64,000 bases of DNA, taken from the NCBI GenBank assembly GCA_001557505.1, contig LSAX01000003.1:3906001-3970000 (forward strand). The letters are read 5' to 3'. How positions within the stretch are numbered: position 1 is the stretch's first letter; the number at the start of each line of letters is the position of its first letter. The position numbers and the translations under genes are program-made. Below, piece after piece: positions 43,214 through 54,885 of this stretch. A model generated the notes under the pieces. It saw nothing but the letters and a program-made list of their open reading frames with translations, ran no database searches and was not told the origin of the DNA. The DNA is from Reticulascus tulasneorum. Its lineage: Eukaryota; Ascomycota; Sordariomycetes; Glomerellales; Reticulascaceae.

Positions 43214-44323
43214 ATGTCGGGCTTCAACTCGCTTCCAACAGAGGTTGTAGCACAGGTACTTTGGCAGACAAGAACACCTCACGATGCCTGGTGCTTCGCC
43301 CAAGCGTCATCTGTTGCGCTCCGACAATTTCAAGTAATCCGGCTGGGTGTACTCGAAAGCTTTATCATGCTATCCAATGTGCAAGGATTTATGGAGGTTC
43401 TCCAGAGCGGAGTTATGGTCCTCATGCAGCGCGGATCACTCGCTCGAATCACATTGTTACAAGAGGTGGAATCGAGGAAAGGGGCGCACGTCGCCGATAT
43501 TCTGATGAACGAACGAGTCCTAGATGGGAGTCAATGGTGGAGAACTGCAAACATGGCAGCTTTGTTGTATAGAGCTATTCCTCGCGTCTGCCACCGAATT
43601 CGGTTCGATGACAGAAGAGACGAGGAATGGTCAATATCAAGGGCACGGGCAGAATCTGCTGCAGCTCGAACAGCGAGCAATCTCAACACAGTGCAAAGCG
43701 ACCGAACACAAATGCAACAACAGAGTCAGACCCACGGCCGGGCTCATCCGGCTACGAATTCCGTGTCGGTAGCGCAAGCGCTGGAGCAGATCGCGCCAGC
43801 AGGACCAAGCCGGTTCGGCATCCACTTCAGAGCCTCCGGTGACAAGACCGCTGGAATCCCATTTCTCATGATACTGGTAACATTCGAGGCATACTGTCAT
43901 GTAATTCGGGAGTCCGAACAACCGATCACGTTCAGCAGTTTTGTAGTCAACCTGCCAGTTATACCCTTCGACTCATTTCAATTTCAGCTTCGTGTCATAG
44001 CCAAGAACCTTTTCGAATACATCTGTTCCGGGCTGTACGACGAGATACTAAGATGTTTGGAGATTACACGGGTCGATGAATGCGCCGCCCTGTTCCACAG
44101 CACCGTCGTTCCACACGATCCAGTGAGAAATGACGTTCATCCTCCGGATGGCTACCGAGACGACCGTGCGGATTTTCTTACAAGCATCGCGTTGAAAGGC
44201 ATGACGTTCCTCCTGAAGGTACTCGAAATAGATCACGAGGGGCAGAGCGAGCTGTTCTTGGTCGAAATAGCAGCCTTTTTGCAGCATAGGGTTCTCAGGC
44301 CTAGGAGGCCTCGACCGAGCTAG
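43214..44323 (+). CDS. F-box-like hypothetical protein
   Basis: An intronless gene of 369 aa from the ATG at 43214. An in-frame ATG at 43124 would add 30 residues. The first 40 residues (FNSLPTEVVAQVLWQ, followed by DAWCFAQASSVALRQF) look like a degenerate F-box, which in fungi recruits substrates to SCF ubiquitin ligases. The rest has no domain I recognise; residues about 135-200 are Gln/Ser/Ala-rich and probably disordered, the C-terminal third looks helical. The upstream frame passes through a poly-A run and a hydrophobic stretch, which I regard as leader, not a signal peptide. It is convergent with the MFS transporter gene, 86 bp away. Confidence 0.6.
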   Translation: MSGFNSLPTEVVAQVLWQTRTPHDAWCFAQASSVALRQFQVIRLGVLESFIMLSNVQGFMEVLQSGVMVLMQRGSLARITLLQEVESRKGAHVADILMNERVLDGSQWWRTANMAALLYRAIPRVCHRIRFDDRRDEEWSISRARAESAAARTASNLNTVQSDRTQMQQQSQTHGRAHPATNSVSVAQALEQIAPAGPSRFGIHFRASGDKTAGIPFLMILVTFEAYCHVIRESEQPITFSSFVVNLPVIPFDSFQFQLRVIAKNLFEYICSGLYDEILRCLEITRVDECAALFHSTVVPHDPVRNDVHPPDGYRDDRADFLTSIALKGMTFLLKVLEIDHEGQSELFLVEIAAFLQHRVLRPRRPRPS

Positions 44324-44409
44324 AAAATAGATATCAGAATACACAAATTCTGTACGAGACGTGGTGCTTTGAATCGCGAACTTCAAATTGAAGGCTGCAG
44401 CTCCTCTTT

Positions 44410-46198
44410 CTACACATTGAGCCTTCGCTGGCTCTTTTCCTCAATATGTTCCGATTGACCTTTGTTTCCCTCTGCAGCAGCTTGCTTTTCATTGTAAGCG
44501 ATATCTCGCACGTCCGCATCGCGATTGCCGTGCAACCCAATCTTATACCAAGGCAGCTCAAACAGCCGATCCATGCTCTCCAGAGCGCGGCCAGCGGTTT
44601 CAGGTACAAAGAACCAAACCCACACGCCTCCGACGATTGTTATAGCTGCGAACGACCAGAATGTCCCTTTAGGGGAGATCCCGCCCGTATCGACAGGGAG
44701 CAGCATATTCGGCACCGCACGACTGTTCCCATACTGATTCGCAAAGTGAAGCGTCATGGCCCAGGATGTAGAAAGAGCTCGGATTCGAAGGGGAAACAGC
44801 TCAGCAGTCAAGAGGTACTGCATACTGTTCCAGCCTAGAGCCCAACCAAAGCCAGAGACGTAGATCATGGCAATCGCACCCCGACTAGCAGCTTTTTGAT
44901 TCTCGGGCAGAACAAAGTCATCAACGACGCCAAGTTGTGGAACTGCAGTGAGGAAACTCGCGACATAGATCATGCTTAATGCCTGGAGGCTGATACCAGC
45001 GAGCAGCGCACGCTTCCGCCCAATCACATCGACAAGAAACAGTGCGCAAATGACCGCAGCGCATAGTTTCACTATGCCGAAGATGGCAGTGACAAGAAGG
45101 CCCTCCTCTTGACCGGTGACGCCGAGGATTTTGAACAGATCTGGGGCGTAGAGGGTGATGGAGCCGGCGCCGGACCACTGGGAGAGGAACTGGACCATGG
45201 TCGTAAGATAAAGACGGTACAAATTCCTTGGGATCAAGAACAGCTCCTTTAGTTTGCCGAGCCACGACGCGCCCTTGCTGGCTTCTAGTTCTTCCTCGTG
45301 CGCATTCTGGATGGCGGAGATTTCACGGGTGACATACTCGTGGTCGGTGGGCAGATGCCGGATGTGGGCCATGACGGCGGTGGCTTGTTCTATCTTTCCC
45401 TGCTTCACCAGGAATCGTGGCGATTCGGCCTGGAAGAAGGTGAGGCAAAAGATTATTCCTGCAAAAATGATGTGCAAGCTTGTTGGCACGAGCTGAACTG
45501 TGTAAGCGACTCTTCTGGCTGCGTTTGACGAGAGGAAACCTACCCATCGGACGTGACTAGTGTCGCCCAAGTTCACCTGACAGCCATAGTTGGTGAAATA
45601 TGCAAGCACAATACCGAGGTACACGAATCCCGTGAAGATACAGGTGCAGAGTCCTCGGATTGATGCTGGCGCAATCTCTGCAAGATACACAGGGCCGACC
45701 ACTGGGGTCTGGCCAACGCCGAGCCCAGCGATGAACCGTCCAGCATAGACCGCTCCCAGATTGCCGTTGTTTCCCATAAAAATAGCGATGCCGAGAATCC
45801 ATAGCACGCACAGCTGTCTCGTAGCCCAAATGCGACCGATCTTGTCGCAGATCAAGAAAGCACTGCCACTCCGTTAGCACGCAGCCCACCCGGCCGGCAT
45901 TAGAGGGCAGATAACCGTACAATAAAGCTCCAGCGACTGATCCAATCTGAACCATCGAGGAGACGTTAGCTTTGATGTTAGTCCTCGCCACTTCATCATA
46001 GTCGCCATAGTGGATCGTCTTCTGGAAATCCTTGGAGTTGAAGGCGCCGGAGATCAGGCCCTCGTCAACGCCGCGGGCAGCGCCGAGGAGGCCGAACGAG
46101 ACGACTGCGAACCAGAGACGCCAGTTAAAGACACCTTTGGGTTCACCCAAGTCTTTGAGTCGGAAAATGTTGACGGGTTTCTTAACGCCGCCTGCCAT
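44410..46198 (-). CDS. MFS sugar-type transporter
   Basis: A major facilitator of the sugar porter family in the plasma membrane, probably a proton symporter for a sugar or related compound. Exon 1 is 46198-45921, then a 58-nt intron (45863-45920), then 45862-45544, then a probable 51-nt intron (45493-45543, a multiple of three and stop-free), then 45492-44410. This gives 559 aa with it removed. Motifs: CDKIGRIWATRQ after TM2, GRFIAGLGVGQ in TM4, AESPRFLVKQGK before the central loop, DVIGRKRALL after TM8 and PETAGRALESMD at the end. The C-terminal tail is hydrophilic. The second intron rests on splice-like ends and on the join W-LVPTSLH fitting the family. Its retention would insert 17 residues. 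The substrate is unknown. Confidence 0.87.
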
Positions 46199-47233
46199 GG
46201 TAATTGGTGGTACGTGTTATATCACTGACTCTGGGAGCCTGTTGGCACATCCCATGGTCATGGGTATCACGTCCGTTTAAATGGAAAGCTGGTTCTAGAC
46301 TACCACCAGTGTCTGGTCTGGAACCTGGGGGACCTGCACCAGGGATCGTCGGTGATGATCCACCAGGATTCAAGAAACATTTTCCCGTTCATTGTGTGCT
46401 TGTGGAAGTAAACGCTCGGTAGATGGGTAGGTAGCGAGGTAAGGATTGTAGTGGATGCTACACAACTGCAAACCCCGCATGCGCACCGACTTCACGAGGC
46501 AAGGATAAGAAAGGCGTCACCGGCGACCCCGACGGCCACTGCAGTGTCTTGTCGTAGAGTATCGCCCGCCATTTCATGCTTAATTGATTACTCGCACCTC
46601 CCACCATCCTGGTTCTGAAGTTCCTCTCGGCGGTATTAGTGCATCTTGCAGACCTACCTCTATGAATCCGGCTCCTCTCGCAGCGAATCATATGCTCATA
46701 TCTAGGTCATCCAGAACCGGGCAATGAAGTCATGCAGATCACGGTCGCCAAGTGACGTGATGTTCACCGCCAAGTCGGGCATGGCGGCAGTTGAGAACGC
46801 CTCCGGAGTGGCCAAGACCCGTCTTCCCCGCAATCTCCCCCACACACACCCACATGTCTCCAGAATGGGCTATCCATAACAGAAGTTTCTTCCTTGTTCT
46901 CCTCTGAAGAGAACAAGCCTCGGATACTGCCTTCAAGCTCTATTAATAATCTCATCTGCTGCAAGCGTTAGAGCAGCTGCGCATGCGGTCCAAATGCAAT
47001 AAAATGCTCTTGTATGGAGGCGGTTGATTATACTTAGCATGTGGTTCTTCCCCGAGAAAAGTAAACAGCGAACAGCATGGTTGTGATGAGGTTTGGGTAC
47101 ATGCATTATAGTATTGACTATCAAGTAACTAGCCATTCCGTTACTATCTATCAAGGTCTGCGTGGAAGGTTGCAGTAGCTGACAAATGTCCACGATGCTC
47201 TTCTTGTTCCAACAGCAATTTTCACTTTCACTT
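46199..47233. other. Intergenic region, no gene seen
   Basis: About 1 kb upstream of the transporter and downstream of the dehydrogenase (both minus). No convincing coding frame, repeat or RNA gene was found. Confidence 0.5.
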
Positions 47234-48354
47234 TCAGTTACTCTCTCCTGCTATTAATCGAAGAATGCCTTCCACATCAGCAAACTTGAACTCATCAAGC
47301 GTCTCCGTCCAGACCGTATCCGTCATCAGTCTTCCCTCTTCAGTGTACATCAACTTAGGAAACCTGGGGAGAAAGACAAACAAGTCAGTTATTTTGGTAT
47401 TCTGGGAAGAGAAATCGGATATAGCTGAAGAACAATCACTCACGGCGAGATCTGCCACGAAGCCATGAAGCTCCCGTGGGACTCAATACCCCTCTCCACC
47501 GCCGCATCCAAGTAAACCCACGCAGCCGCCTGCAAAGAACGTCCGAACAGCGATCTGACGGACAATGTCATGTATCTCCAAAATAGCGGCTGTTCCTTCT
47601 CAGTCGCCGTCGGCTTCGACATACCAGGACATACGGTGTTGACGACCACATCGGTGGGATCAACAACGTCCTTGAGTTTCAAAACCAACATCATAAGCAG
47701 TACCTTGCATGAGTTGTAACGCTCGGCTGCTACAGAAGGAGTCCAAGAAATTGGCACGTCGAAGGCTGCGAGGAGCGGGGTTGATTTGCCCTCCTTGAAT
47801 TCGGCAACGTGGGCCAGGTCGCTACTTATAATGGTCAAATGCGCGGGCTTGCCCTGGACGTGCTTCTCCTTCAGTACTGGGAGAAGCAGTAATGTCAGCA
47901 ATGCTGTGGACCAATAGTGAACTTGTATGGTGCGCTCGTGGCCGGTTGATGGGGTTAGATGGAAATCAGCAGGCAGCACGCCAGCACCAAGGATGGCGAA
48001 GTCGATCCTCTCCAGCGACGCACATCGCTTCGCGAAAGCCTGAACAGAGTCGTACGAAAGCATTTCCAGCTCCCAGACATGAATTTGGGCGGATGGATGT
48101 TCTTTCATCAGAGTCTCAGCAATATCCAATCCCTTTTTCATGTTGCGAGCCCCCAAAACCAGTGTCGAAAGCCGGTACCCAAGAAGGACACGAGCACAGG
48201 CGAGTCCAATTCCGTCGGTACCACCGACAAGAATTCCTGTCTGGCCTGACAGATTCAAATCCTTGGATGGCGCAATCGGCTTAGTAAACTGCCCCCTAAA
48301 CCAACGGCGAATATAGAGCTCCTGCAGAGGAGGCAAGTCGATGGACGAAGACAT
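47234..48354 (-). CDS. Short-chain dehydrogenase/reductase
   Basis: An NAD(P)-dependent oxidoreductase of the SDR family. Exon 1 is 48354-47444, then an 80-nt intron (47364-47443, donor GTGAGT, acceptor CCCCAG), then exon 2 at 47363-47234, giving 346 aa. The cofactor motif is GGTDGIG at residues 44-50, a variant of TGxxxGIG with Gly for Thr. The NAG-like motif is LGAG at 122-125, the catalytic Ser lies in IISSD (177-178) and the catalytic pair is Y213/K217 in YNSCK. The arrangement resembles the retinol dehydrogenase / WW-oxidoreductase-like fungal SDRs. No signal peptide. It is divergent from a Fungal_trans_2-type regulator with repeated motifs in the shared upstream region. The substrate is unknown. 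Confidence 0.88.
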
Positions 48355-48552
48355 TTGTTACTTCGGTAAGTATTAGAAGCAACAATAAGACTTGACTGCG
48401 ATAGATAGACTTTCAGTGAATTTATTGAACAGCAGTCGATTGCTAGGAAAACCACGAAAAGAAAAGGAAACATGGGAAGACCGACATGCGACATTGGCTG
48501 TTGATTAATGTTTTCACTCGCCTTGAGATTCCGCCATCGCCATCTGATACGG

Positions 48553-48773
48553 TTCCCAAGAGGGTAAACAATCTTCTAGTGTGGAACTAGCTGTTTGGTT
48601 TGATGCCTTCAATCATCGCTTTGAAATTGTGCCAATGGACACTATTCCCATTAAGGTAAACAGTACAGCACGATACCAGCTGTTGATCTTATGCTTTTAC
48701 GCATTGCCTTTGAAAATACGGAGCAGGGTCCTACCATGGAGCACCCTGACTATTCCCAAAAGGGTAAACAATC
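48553..48773 (+). repeat. Three-copy GTAAACA-containing promoter repeat
   Basis: Three copies of a 20-21-bp element lie between the SDR (minus) and the regulator (plus): 48553-48573, 48645-48664 and 48753-48773. The form is TTCCCAA-AGGGTAAACAATC; copies 1 and 3 differ at one base, copy 2 is more diverged (TTCCCATTAAGGTAAACAGT). Starts are 92 and 108 bp apart and all copies have the same orientation. The GTAAACA core matches the forkhead consensus RYAAAYA. They may be binding sites controlling one or both flanking genes. Confidence 0.75.
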
Positions 48774-49012
48774 AAGTGGGTCCCAGCAGGATCCGCATAA
48801 TTAGTGAACGGGCCAATCATGGTACTCCCGATCTCAGATTAGCTCGATCTCGTTGTCCAAGTCGAGCACGTCGGCTTGACCTGCCATTTGATTTTCTGCG
48901 TCAAACTTTCTCATCTGTCCCCAAATTCACGATCTATACACGTATTCGAATCAAACCAGCTGTGGCTGTACAGACTGTTTTGACTTTGGCAAGGGATCTT
49001 CATCCTTCTGCA

Positions 49013-50748
49013 ATGAAAACACGCAAATTCGTCTTCGTCTCGGCTGATGACCGCGGAAAGGCTAAAGATTCTGACCGCAAGCTTATACGTAGCCAATGCA
49101 TGAATGGAAAGAACTCTACACTGGGAGTACGACCGTCCCGAAGAGCACTTCCTGGCGTTACCAGCCATCAAAGCCGACAAGTCCCGCCACACGCGCCATC
49201 TCGGCGGCAAGAAGCAGCATGTAAACCCTCGCTGAGGGTTGGTAAGAATCAAGCCGATGCTCAAGTGCGTGGCCGGTTTGAGAAGTACGCTCAACTCGCA
49301 GTGGCCCGGACACCTAGTTCAGAGCTCTCCATCCTGGTTGACGACACGGATGCGCGCGCACGATTGCATCTAATCCACTGTGGGTCGCGAGCCGCCAATG
49401 AGCCTGATGCTGCTCTCTATGTATCCTCTCAACTGACTCCTTATGGCTAGTCCTCACACATGCGAGCCATGTCATTTACCCCGTTGAGCTGTGCATCGAT
49501 TTTGACCTCGGTCAGAGCAATGGAATCCGGTGGATGTTCGAGGACTCCACATATCTTCACTCCATCTTGTTCTTCAGCTCGGCCGTCAACGATTTCTTCC
49601 TCAGGCGGCCGTTCGGAAGGACGACCTATTACCACATGGGCCAAACCATCACGACTTTGAATGAGAAGCTGGCCCGTTCCGAGTTGCATGACTCAACCGT
49701 CGCTGTCGTTATTTCGCTAGTCATTCTCTCCGCCGTTTTCACTGATTACGATGCCGCCACAGCCCACTTCGCAGGCTTGCAGCAGATGGTTCAGCTGCGC
49801 GGTGGCCTCGAGGCTTTCCGCCACAATTCCAGACTGTATATCAAGTTGGCCCGGTAAGTTACCGTCTTGTGACTGTTTTAATATCCCACCAGGCCCAATA
49901 CAAACTAACTGTTCTTGCCTAGTGTCGACCTCATTTACGCGCTCCATACCGGCCAGGCTCCACTTTTCTTCACTGATACAGACTTTCAAAGCTCTTCACA
50001 GGCAAACGAGCTCACTTCCTTTTCCTATTGCGACGATCATGATACCGGTGCTGCCGGTGACAACTGCGGCTGCTGTTCTTCGTCTACTTTATCCTCTGCC
50101 TTCCCTGCCCTCTCTGTTTCTCAGCCCCGCCTCCCAAAGGCTCTTGACTCCCTCGTTGACGACGATCGAGTTGCTGCTGTGTTATTTGATTTGCGGCACC
50201 TTTCCCATGCACTCAATCGCCGGCGCAGATTGCAAGACACTGACTTCCAAGTCGCCATTTGCTCGATCCAGTACCGCTTGATGCTGCTGGATAGCACCGT
50301 TAGCGACGCTGTTGCTGAATGCCTCCGCCTCGCTATGCTCGTTTTCCTCACCACCACGTTCGAGATTCCCGAGAGTTCAGGCGAACGTTACCCGCGCTTG
50401 TCGCTGCGGTTCCGCGAGAGCTGCTGTGTGGTTTTGGCTGGAGGATCGAAGGCTAAAATCTGGAATGATTGTGCGATGTGGCTTTTGATGATGGGTGGAG
50501 TCTCACTGTACGGCGTACAGGAGAAATGGCTGCGTGAAGAGTGGGCGAAAGTGGTACCCCTGGGTATGACATGGCGTGATGCTCGAGAGAGGTTGAAGAG
50601 GTTTCTGTGGATCGATCTAGTGCACGACAACCTGGGACAAGAGGTGTTTGATGCGTTGAATGGAAGCGATATGGATGAAATAGCAGAGAAACAGAAGAAG
50701 TCTGCGTGGTGGATGAGCGGATGGGGTATGTGCCCTCTCGATATGTAG
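49013..50748 (+). CDS. Fungal-specific transcription factor-domain protein without zinc cluster
   Basis: A regulator-like protein of the Fungal_trans_2 type (PF11951). The start is the ATG at 49013. Exons: 49013-49379, 49451-49853 and 49923-50748. The first intron (71 nt) has donor GTGGGT and a CTGAC branch before GGCTAG. The second (69 nt) has donor GTAAGT and a CTAAC branch. The product is 531 aa. The N-terminus has the family's FVFVSADD start and RKLIRSQCM segment instead of a zinc cluster. After the first join the text runs LIHFLTHASHVIYPVELC, then WMFEDSTYLHSILFFSSAVNDFFL, very typical of this family. The DNA-binding ability of such proteins is uncertain. A Ser/Asp/Cys-rich linker (near residues 275-320) separates two helical parts. 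Divergent from the SDR. Confidence 0.82.
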
Positions 50749-50876
50749 AGTGAGCGGATGCATGATTCTGTGCATCTGCGTATATAAGAAAGTCATTGAA
50801 ACTGTATCATATGTTTGTCGCCCATATATAAAACAGACTACTAGCGGAATTAGAGCCTCAGAGAGCACACTTTGCC

Positions 50877-52630
50877 CTATCGGTCCCAGCAAAGTTGTGT
50901 TTCACTTTGAGCCTCGTTGTGACTTTCCAACTCACGTCCCGCCAACGTAAGGTCGTGAGATTGTTCCATAACGCTCATTGCCGAAGGCATATGACGCAGC
51001 CGCGCATCCAAAATGACTTTCTCCAGGTTCTCGGCTTCTTCAAGTCGCCCGCCGCCACGCAGTTGATATGCTAGATTCAAAAACTTCGGTGCGTATGGAA
51101 TGACCAGGCCATCCATATACGACTCACAAAAGTTCTTCAGCAGTAGAGCTGCAGAGCTCAGATAGCCATTCCTCGACGAGTAACTACAAAGGATTGCTAG
51201 GCATTGTAGGTAGGTACTCGAGTGCGACTCTTCCCAGGTGGCATTCGGAAAGCCTCCAGACCTATAGCGTCCGGACAGAATCCCCATCAGCCGCTCAACA
51301 CGACTCACAAAGTCCTCCAAGTATACTGAGTTCTCCTCTTGGAGACCAACCCGGTAAAACTCCAGAACTATGACTGCATCGCAGTCTTTGCCTTTTACTT
51401 CCGCCGTATTTTCGATAGATATATCGTATAGTGATGCATAGTATCCCACGCTCTGCTTAAGGTCGCCTTCCCAAACACCCAGCGTCTTTTTCCACCAGAG
51501 GGCACCTACTTTGTCTGCAAACCTATAAGGAGCATCAATGATGGATACCCCGGCCTGGCAATCGACGTTGATATCATATGAAATAGCGACAAAGTAGCGA
51601 AGATGGGTTTCGTGTGCCTCATATAGATCCAGTAAGGCAGATGCAACCTGTCTGAAAGGATGCAGTGTACGCAATCTCTTCGATAAACTGGCTACATGCC
51701 ACAAATATATCTTCAGAATGTCGACCCAACCATCCTTCAGGAACCTTCCTAAAATCCTCGGAAACAAGTCAAACGCTCTATGGCCATCGAGGTTCCGAAT
51801 GGCGATTTCCGTTTCCAGAAAACCACGTCGTAGGTATATCCCCCCGCGTCTCATTTTACCTTGGTGGAAATAAGTCAATGCCGTGTAGATGCATTGGTCA
51901 GCGCCGTTGCCCACAGAGCGGCCGCGGCATTTCCTTGTCGCAACGTCATGGAGAAGGTTACGTAACGCCATGAGAGCTTTATGTGTTAATCGACTTGAAC
52001 CACTTTCGTGAAGAAGGAGCTTATTGCGTAACCCCGGATGCTGCGCGTACCAATCCTGTTGAGACTCTCGAAAAGTGCCTTGGAGCATCGTTGGCTGACT
52101 CAGACGTTTTGACGACTTGCTTTTGTACCACTCCCACTTCTTGAAGTGGTCTTTGTACATCTTCTCGCTGTTTGAGGCAATTTAGTTATCGGTATGATAT
52201 TCAAAAGCGCTTCATCAAGTACGTACGTTGCACGGAAATCGTACTGACGTTGCATAATCTGCATGACAACCGGAAGGCTAAGATTGTACTCCAGATACAG
52301 GTTCTTGATCCTCGCTTTCATGGGCTCCCAGTCTGTTGATATTGCGTACGTTGTGTTGCTTAGAGAGTTTCTCAAACTTTGCCCGCGGTTATCCAAACGT
52401 GTGGGGAAGTGACTACCACCAGCCAAGATCCCATTGCTCCGCGTAGAGGTAATGGGGTGAAATGGGGATTTCGTAATTGTAATATGTGAGTTATTATTTG
52501 TGGTGAGGAGGCTTATCACATCAACATCTTGACCCGTCGTTGCCTCTTCGTTGACCAAGTCATGGAGGACGTCTTGGCCCAGGTTGACGGCCTGACACCC
52601 AAATGGCTGGCGGGATGAAAGACATGCCAT
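50877..52630 (-). CDS. Clr5-domain protein
   Basis: Exon 1 runs from the ATG at 52630 to 52227, then a 59-nt intron (52168-52226, donor GTACGT, CTAA branch, acceptor AACAG), then exon 2 at 52167-50877, giving 564 aa. The intron lies inside a Clr5 domain (PF14420, about residues 99-152). That domain starts at DWEPMKARIKNLYLEYN and continues after the join with EKMYKDHFKKWEW. Clr5 was named after a fission yeast silencing factor, and the domain is very common in uncharacterised proteins of filamentous fungi. The C-terminal 400 residues are helical and may form TPR-like repeats (for example residues near HSSTYLQCLAILCSYSS and YAPKFLNLAYQLRGGGRLEEAE). The function is unknown. It is convergent with the regulator at 49013, 128 bp away. 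Confidence 0.8.
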
Positions 52631-53434
52631 GCTTAAATACGCTGGATGACAAGAAGCAATCACTAAGACGAGGAAGATGAAGTCAATGGATTGAGGTCAA
52701 GTAATGGTTGGATTTGAGAAAACGCGATGACAATAAGGAGGTTTTATAAATTACCCGTCATGCCGTCCGTGACTACTTATGTCATGTGGCGCATATGGTT
52801 TATCACCTTTGAAAGTTCCTTGCATTAGCGCCAATCAACAATGCAATGTCCCTGGTACGCCTTCAGGATGAGACAACCACGGCCTCGAGTGTGTCCTGTC
52901 CATGCTCACGAACTCATAGACCCCGGTATGATATTCGTGATCGCAACTTGACAGACACACGGAAAGTCTTTTCGTAAGCCTCAAGGCAATCACGAAGTAT
53001 AGCAAGGTTAACAAGAGTGTACAAATAGATAAGGCTGGGCAAGCCTTCTGTTTCATGGATACCGAGCGGCGTATGCCAGCCCACAAGGTGCAGCACCAAG
53101 TCCGGCCGAGCTAGTCAAGCCATCACGCGTTTACCAATGAGCACTTCACAGCTGCAAGATTTGAACTCTGCCTATGATGGCGGTCTCTTGTGACCTTGGA
53201 TCATTGGTTTGGACCTTGCCTTGGCCCGCTTCATCCCACGCCACGAGCTGACTTTAATTGGCCGCCACAATATCATGGCTTGCATTTGGTACGTACTCCG
53301 CTCCTAATCAGCATCACCCCAGTGACTGTAGCCTGTATGAAATGGCTAAAGATCTCCCATTTCCTCGTTTCTTCAAACTAAGGGAGAGAAATCTACAGCA
53401 CAGATCCACGAAATATCACGACTTTCAACCCAAG
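52631..53434. other. Intergenic region, no gene seen
   Basis: About 800 bp upstream of both the Clr5 gene (minus) and the GRF gene (plus). In the GRF frame an ATG at about 53342 is open to 53435 and could be an alternative start. Confidence 0.5.
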
Positions 53435-54079
53435 ATGGGAACGTTCACTAACGATATATGGTACTGCGACTGTGGCGACCCAGCTAAGTGGTACACATCA
53501 AAGCAAGGCGGTAGCAAAGGGGACAAGTGTGGGTGTCTTTTGCTTGTTGATTGAACTGTCTAATGGTCGCAAACCTTAGTTATGAGATGCCCAAAAAGCC
53601 GTGGCGATGCCTGCCGATTCTTTTTGTGGGAAAAGGATGAGCCTGCGGAAAGGTCTAGGATCCTGGATGCTAGGCAGCCCGCGAATCCCAAGACTCCACA
53701 AGGCCACCGTCGCGCAATCGTACTGGGTGATGGGTCAGACAAACTCGGGCCTGCCAACACCAACGACAGGAGATAGGAGCACTCGAAGGGCCGCTCAAAC
53801 AAGTCTGTTCCAGGCAAACCAGAACACGTCCCAACACCACGACGATATCATCACCTCATGGCAACATCCAATGACACAGGGAGCAGTCTCTTCGCAGAAG
53901 TTATGTCATTGCTTGAGTCTGAAGACGTCGCGCTCAGGAATTCCACGGAAATGCAACTGGGGCATATCATCGACATGGGTGTGGAAGTGTATGAGGTCAA
54001 GATCCGCCTATATCAGAAGACTCTCTCAGAACTGAGCAAGAAGCTCGCTGAGGTAGAGGCCAACGGCTCAGGTAGATAG
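53435..54079 (+). CDS. GRF zinc-finger protein, middle frame disordered (possible pseudogene)
   Basis: A zf-GRF domain (PF06839) is formed when exon 1 (53435-53528) is joined over a 51-nt intron (53529-53579, donor GTGGGT, acceptor CTTAG) to the next exon. The cysteines are C11, C13, C35 and C43, with the hallmark CRFFLW at 43-48. GRF fingers bind single-stranded nucleic acid in proteins such as topoisomerase III, NEIL3 and APE2. The C-terminal segment from about 53858 to 54079 encodes a helical coiled-coil end (VYEVKIRLYQKTLSELSKK), also seen in small fungal GRF proteins. Between them the reading frame stops at 53774. The most protein-like middle text (for example GLPTPTTGDRSTRR) is in a different frame, about 53690-53860. 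A 40-nt intron at 53653-53692 could explain the first shift, but none explains the return. The gene may be damaged, mis-sequenced or spliced in a way I cannot see. Confidence 0.55.
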
Positions 54080-54885
54080 ATTAGAGGTACTACTCCCAGG
54101 TATCAACCCGTTCCTTTTCTGGATTTTCGTTAGACGGCAAAGCTCATGACTTAATGCTTGCTTCTCGGTGACACCGTCACTTTTTCCGCGCGAATCCTGA
54201 CGAGGCTGACTGCGCCCGTTAAATTTCAATCGTGCAAACTCCTTGGGGTCGGCATCTATATATCGTGCAGTTGGTTGGGACAAAAGCTGAACTGACAAGC
54301 CCTAACTGCCAAATATCTAGTTTGCAAATCCATAAATCTTACCACCTTATACAGCCCTCATTGATCATTGCAGAAGAAGCATAGAACCTATCAGAATACT
54401 TCGAAAAGATTAGGCCAAGCCATTTATTGATCACAGGAGCGGATCTTTTTTTCGCACTATGAATCTGCTGCGAGATGTTGACGCAATAAACATTACCATG
54501 CCCAACTTTGCTGACACAAGCGGTATGGTGGAACACCAAAGCAACCAGTTTTCGATTGCTGTGCCGCGTCGTAGCTGCAGTTCGTGTTCGGCGCCATGCC
54601 GGTTAAGTGTGAAGGATCCGAGCAGCCATCACAGCTAGTCGGCGGAGCTCGAATACGGTACGTATGATCATGATGGTGGCACAGTCAAAGATCGACAGAA
54701 AAGGATTGAACACTAACAAACAGTTCTATAAGAATGGCCATTTTCTCATCAGAAGTATCATGGTATCAGACAACATTCCGGCAGCAAATAACCCTCACAC
54801 AAGTCAACGAAACCAGCCTAATCCAAATTTCATCACGTATCACTCTAGTACCCCCCTAAAAGTCTCAAGAAACACCACCTTGAAA
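54080..54885. other. Intergenic region, no gene seen
   Basis: About 800 bp. An open frame extends from 54664 into the secreted-protein gene, but it lacks a signal sequence and is best read as 5' leader. No repeat or RNA gene was found. Confidence 0.5.

Noticed and set aside
48581..49012. Upstream extension of the regulator's first exon
   Set aside because: The frame is open, but it contains the repeated GTAAACA elements and the text is unlike the family. The family N-terminus starts at the ATG at 49013.
54664..54885. Longer N-terminus for the secreted protein
   Set aside because: It would place the evident signal peptide inside the protein. The ATG at 54886 is preferred.
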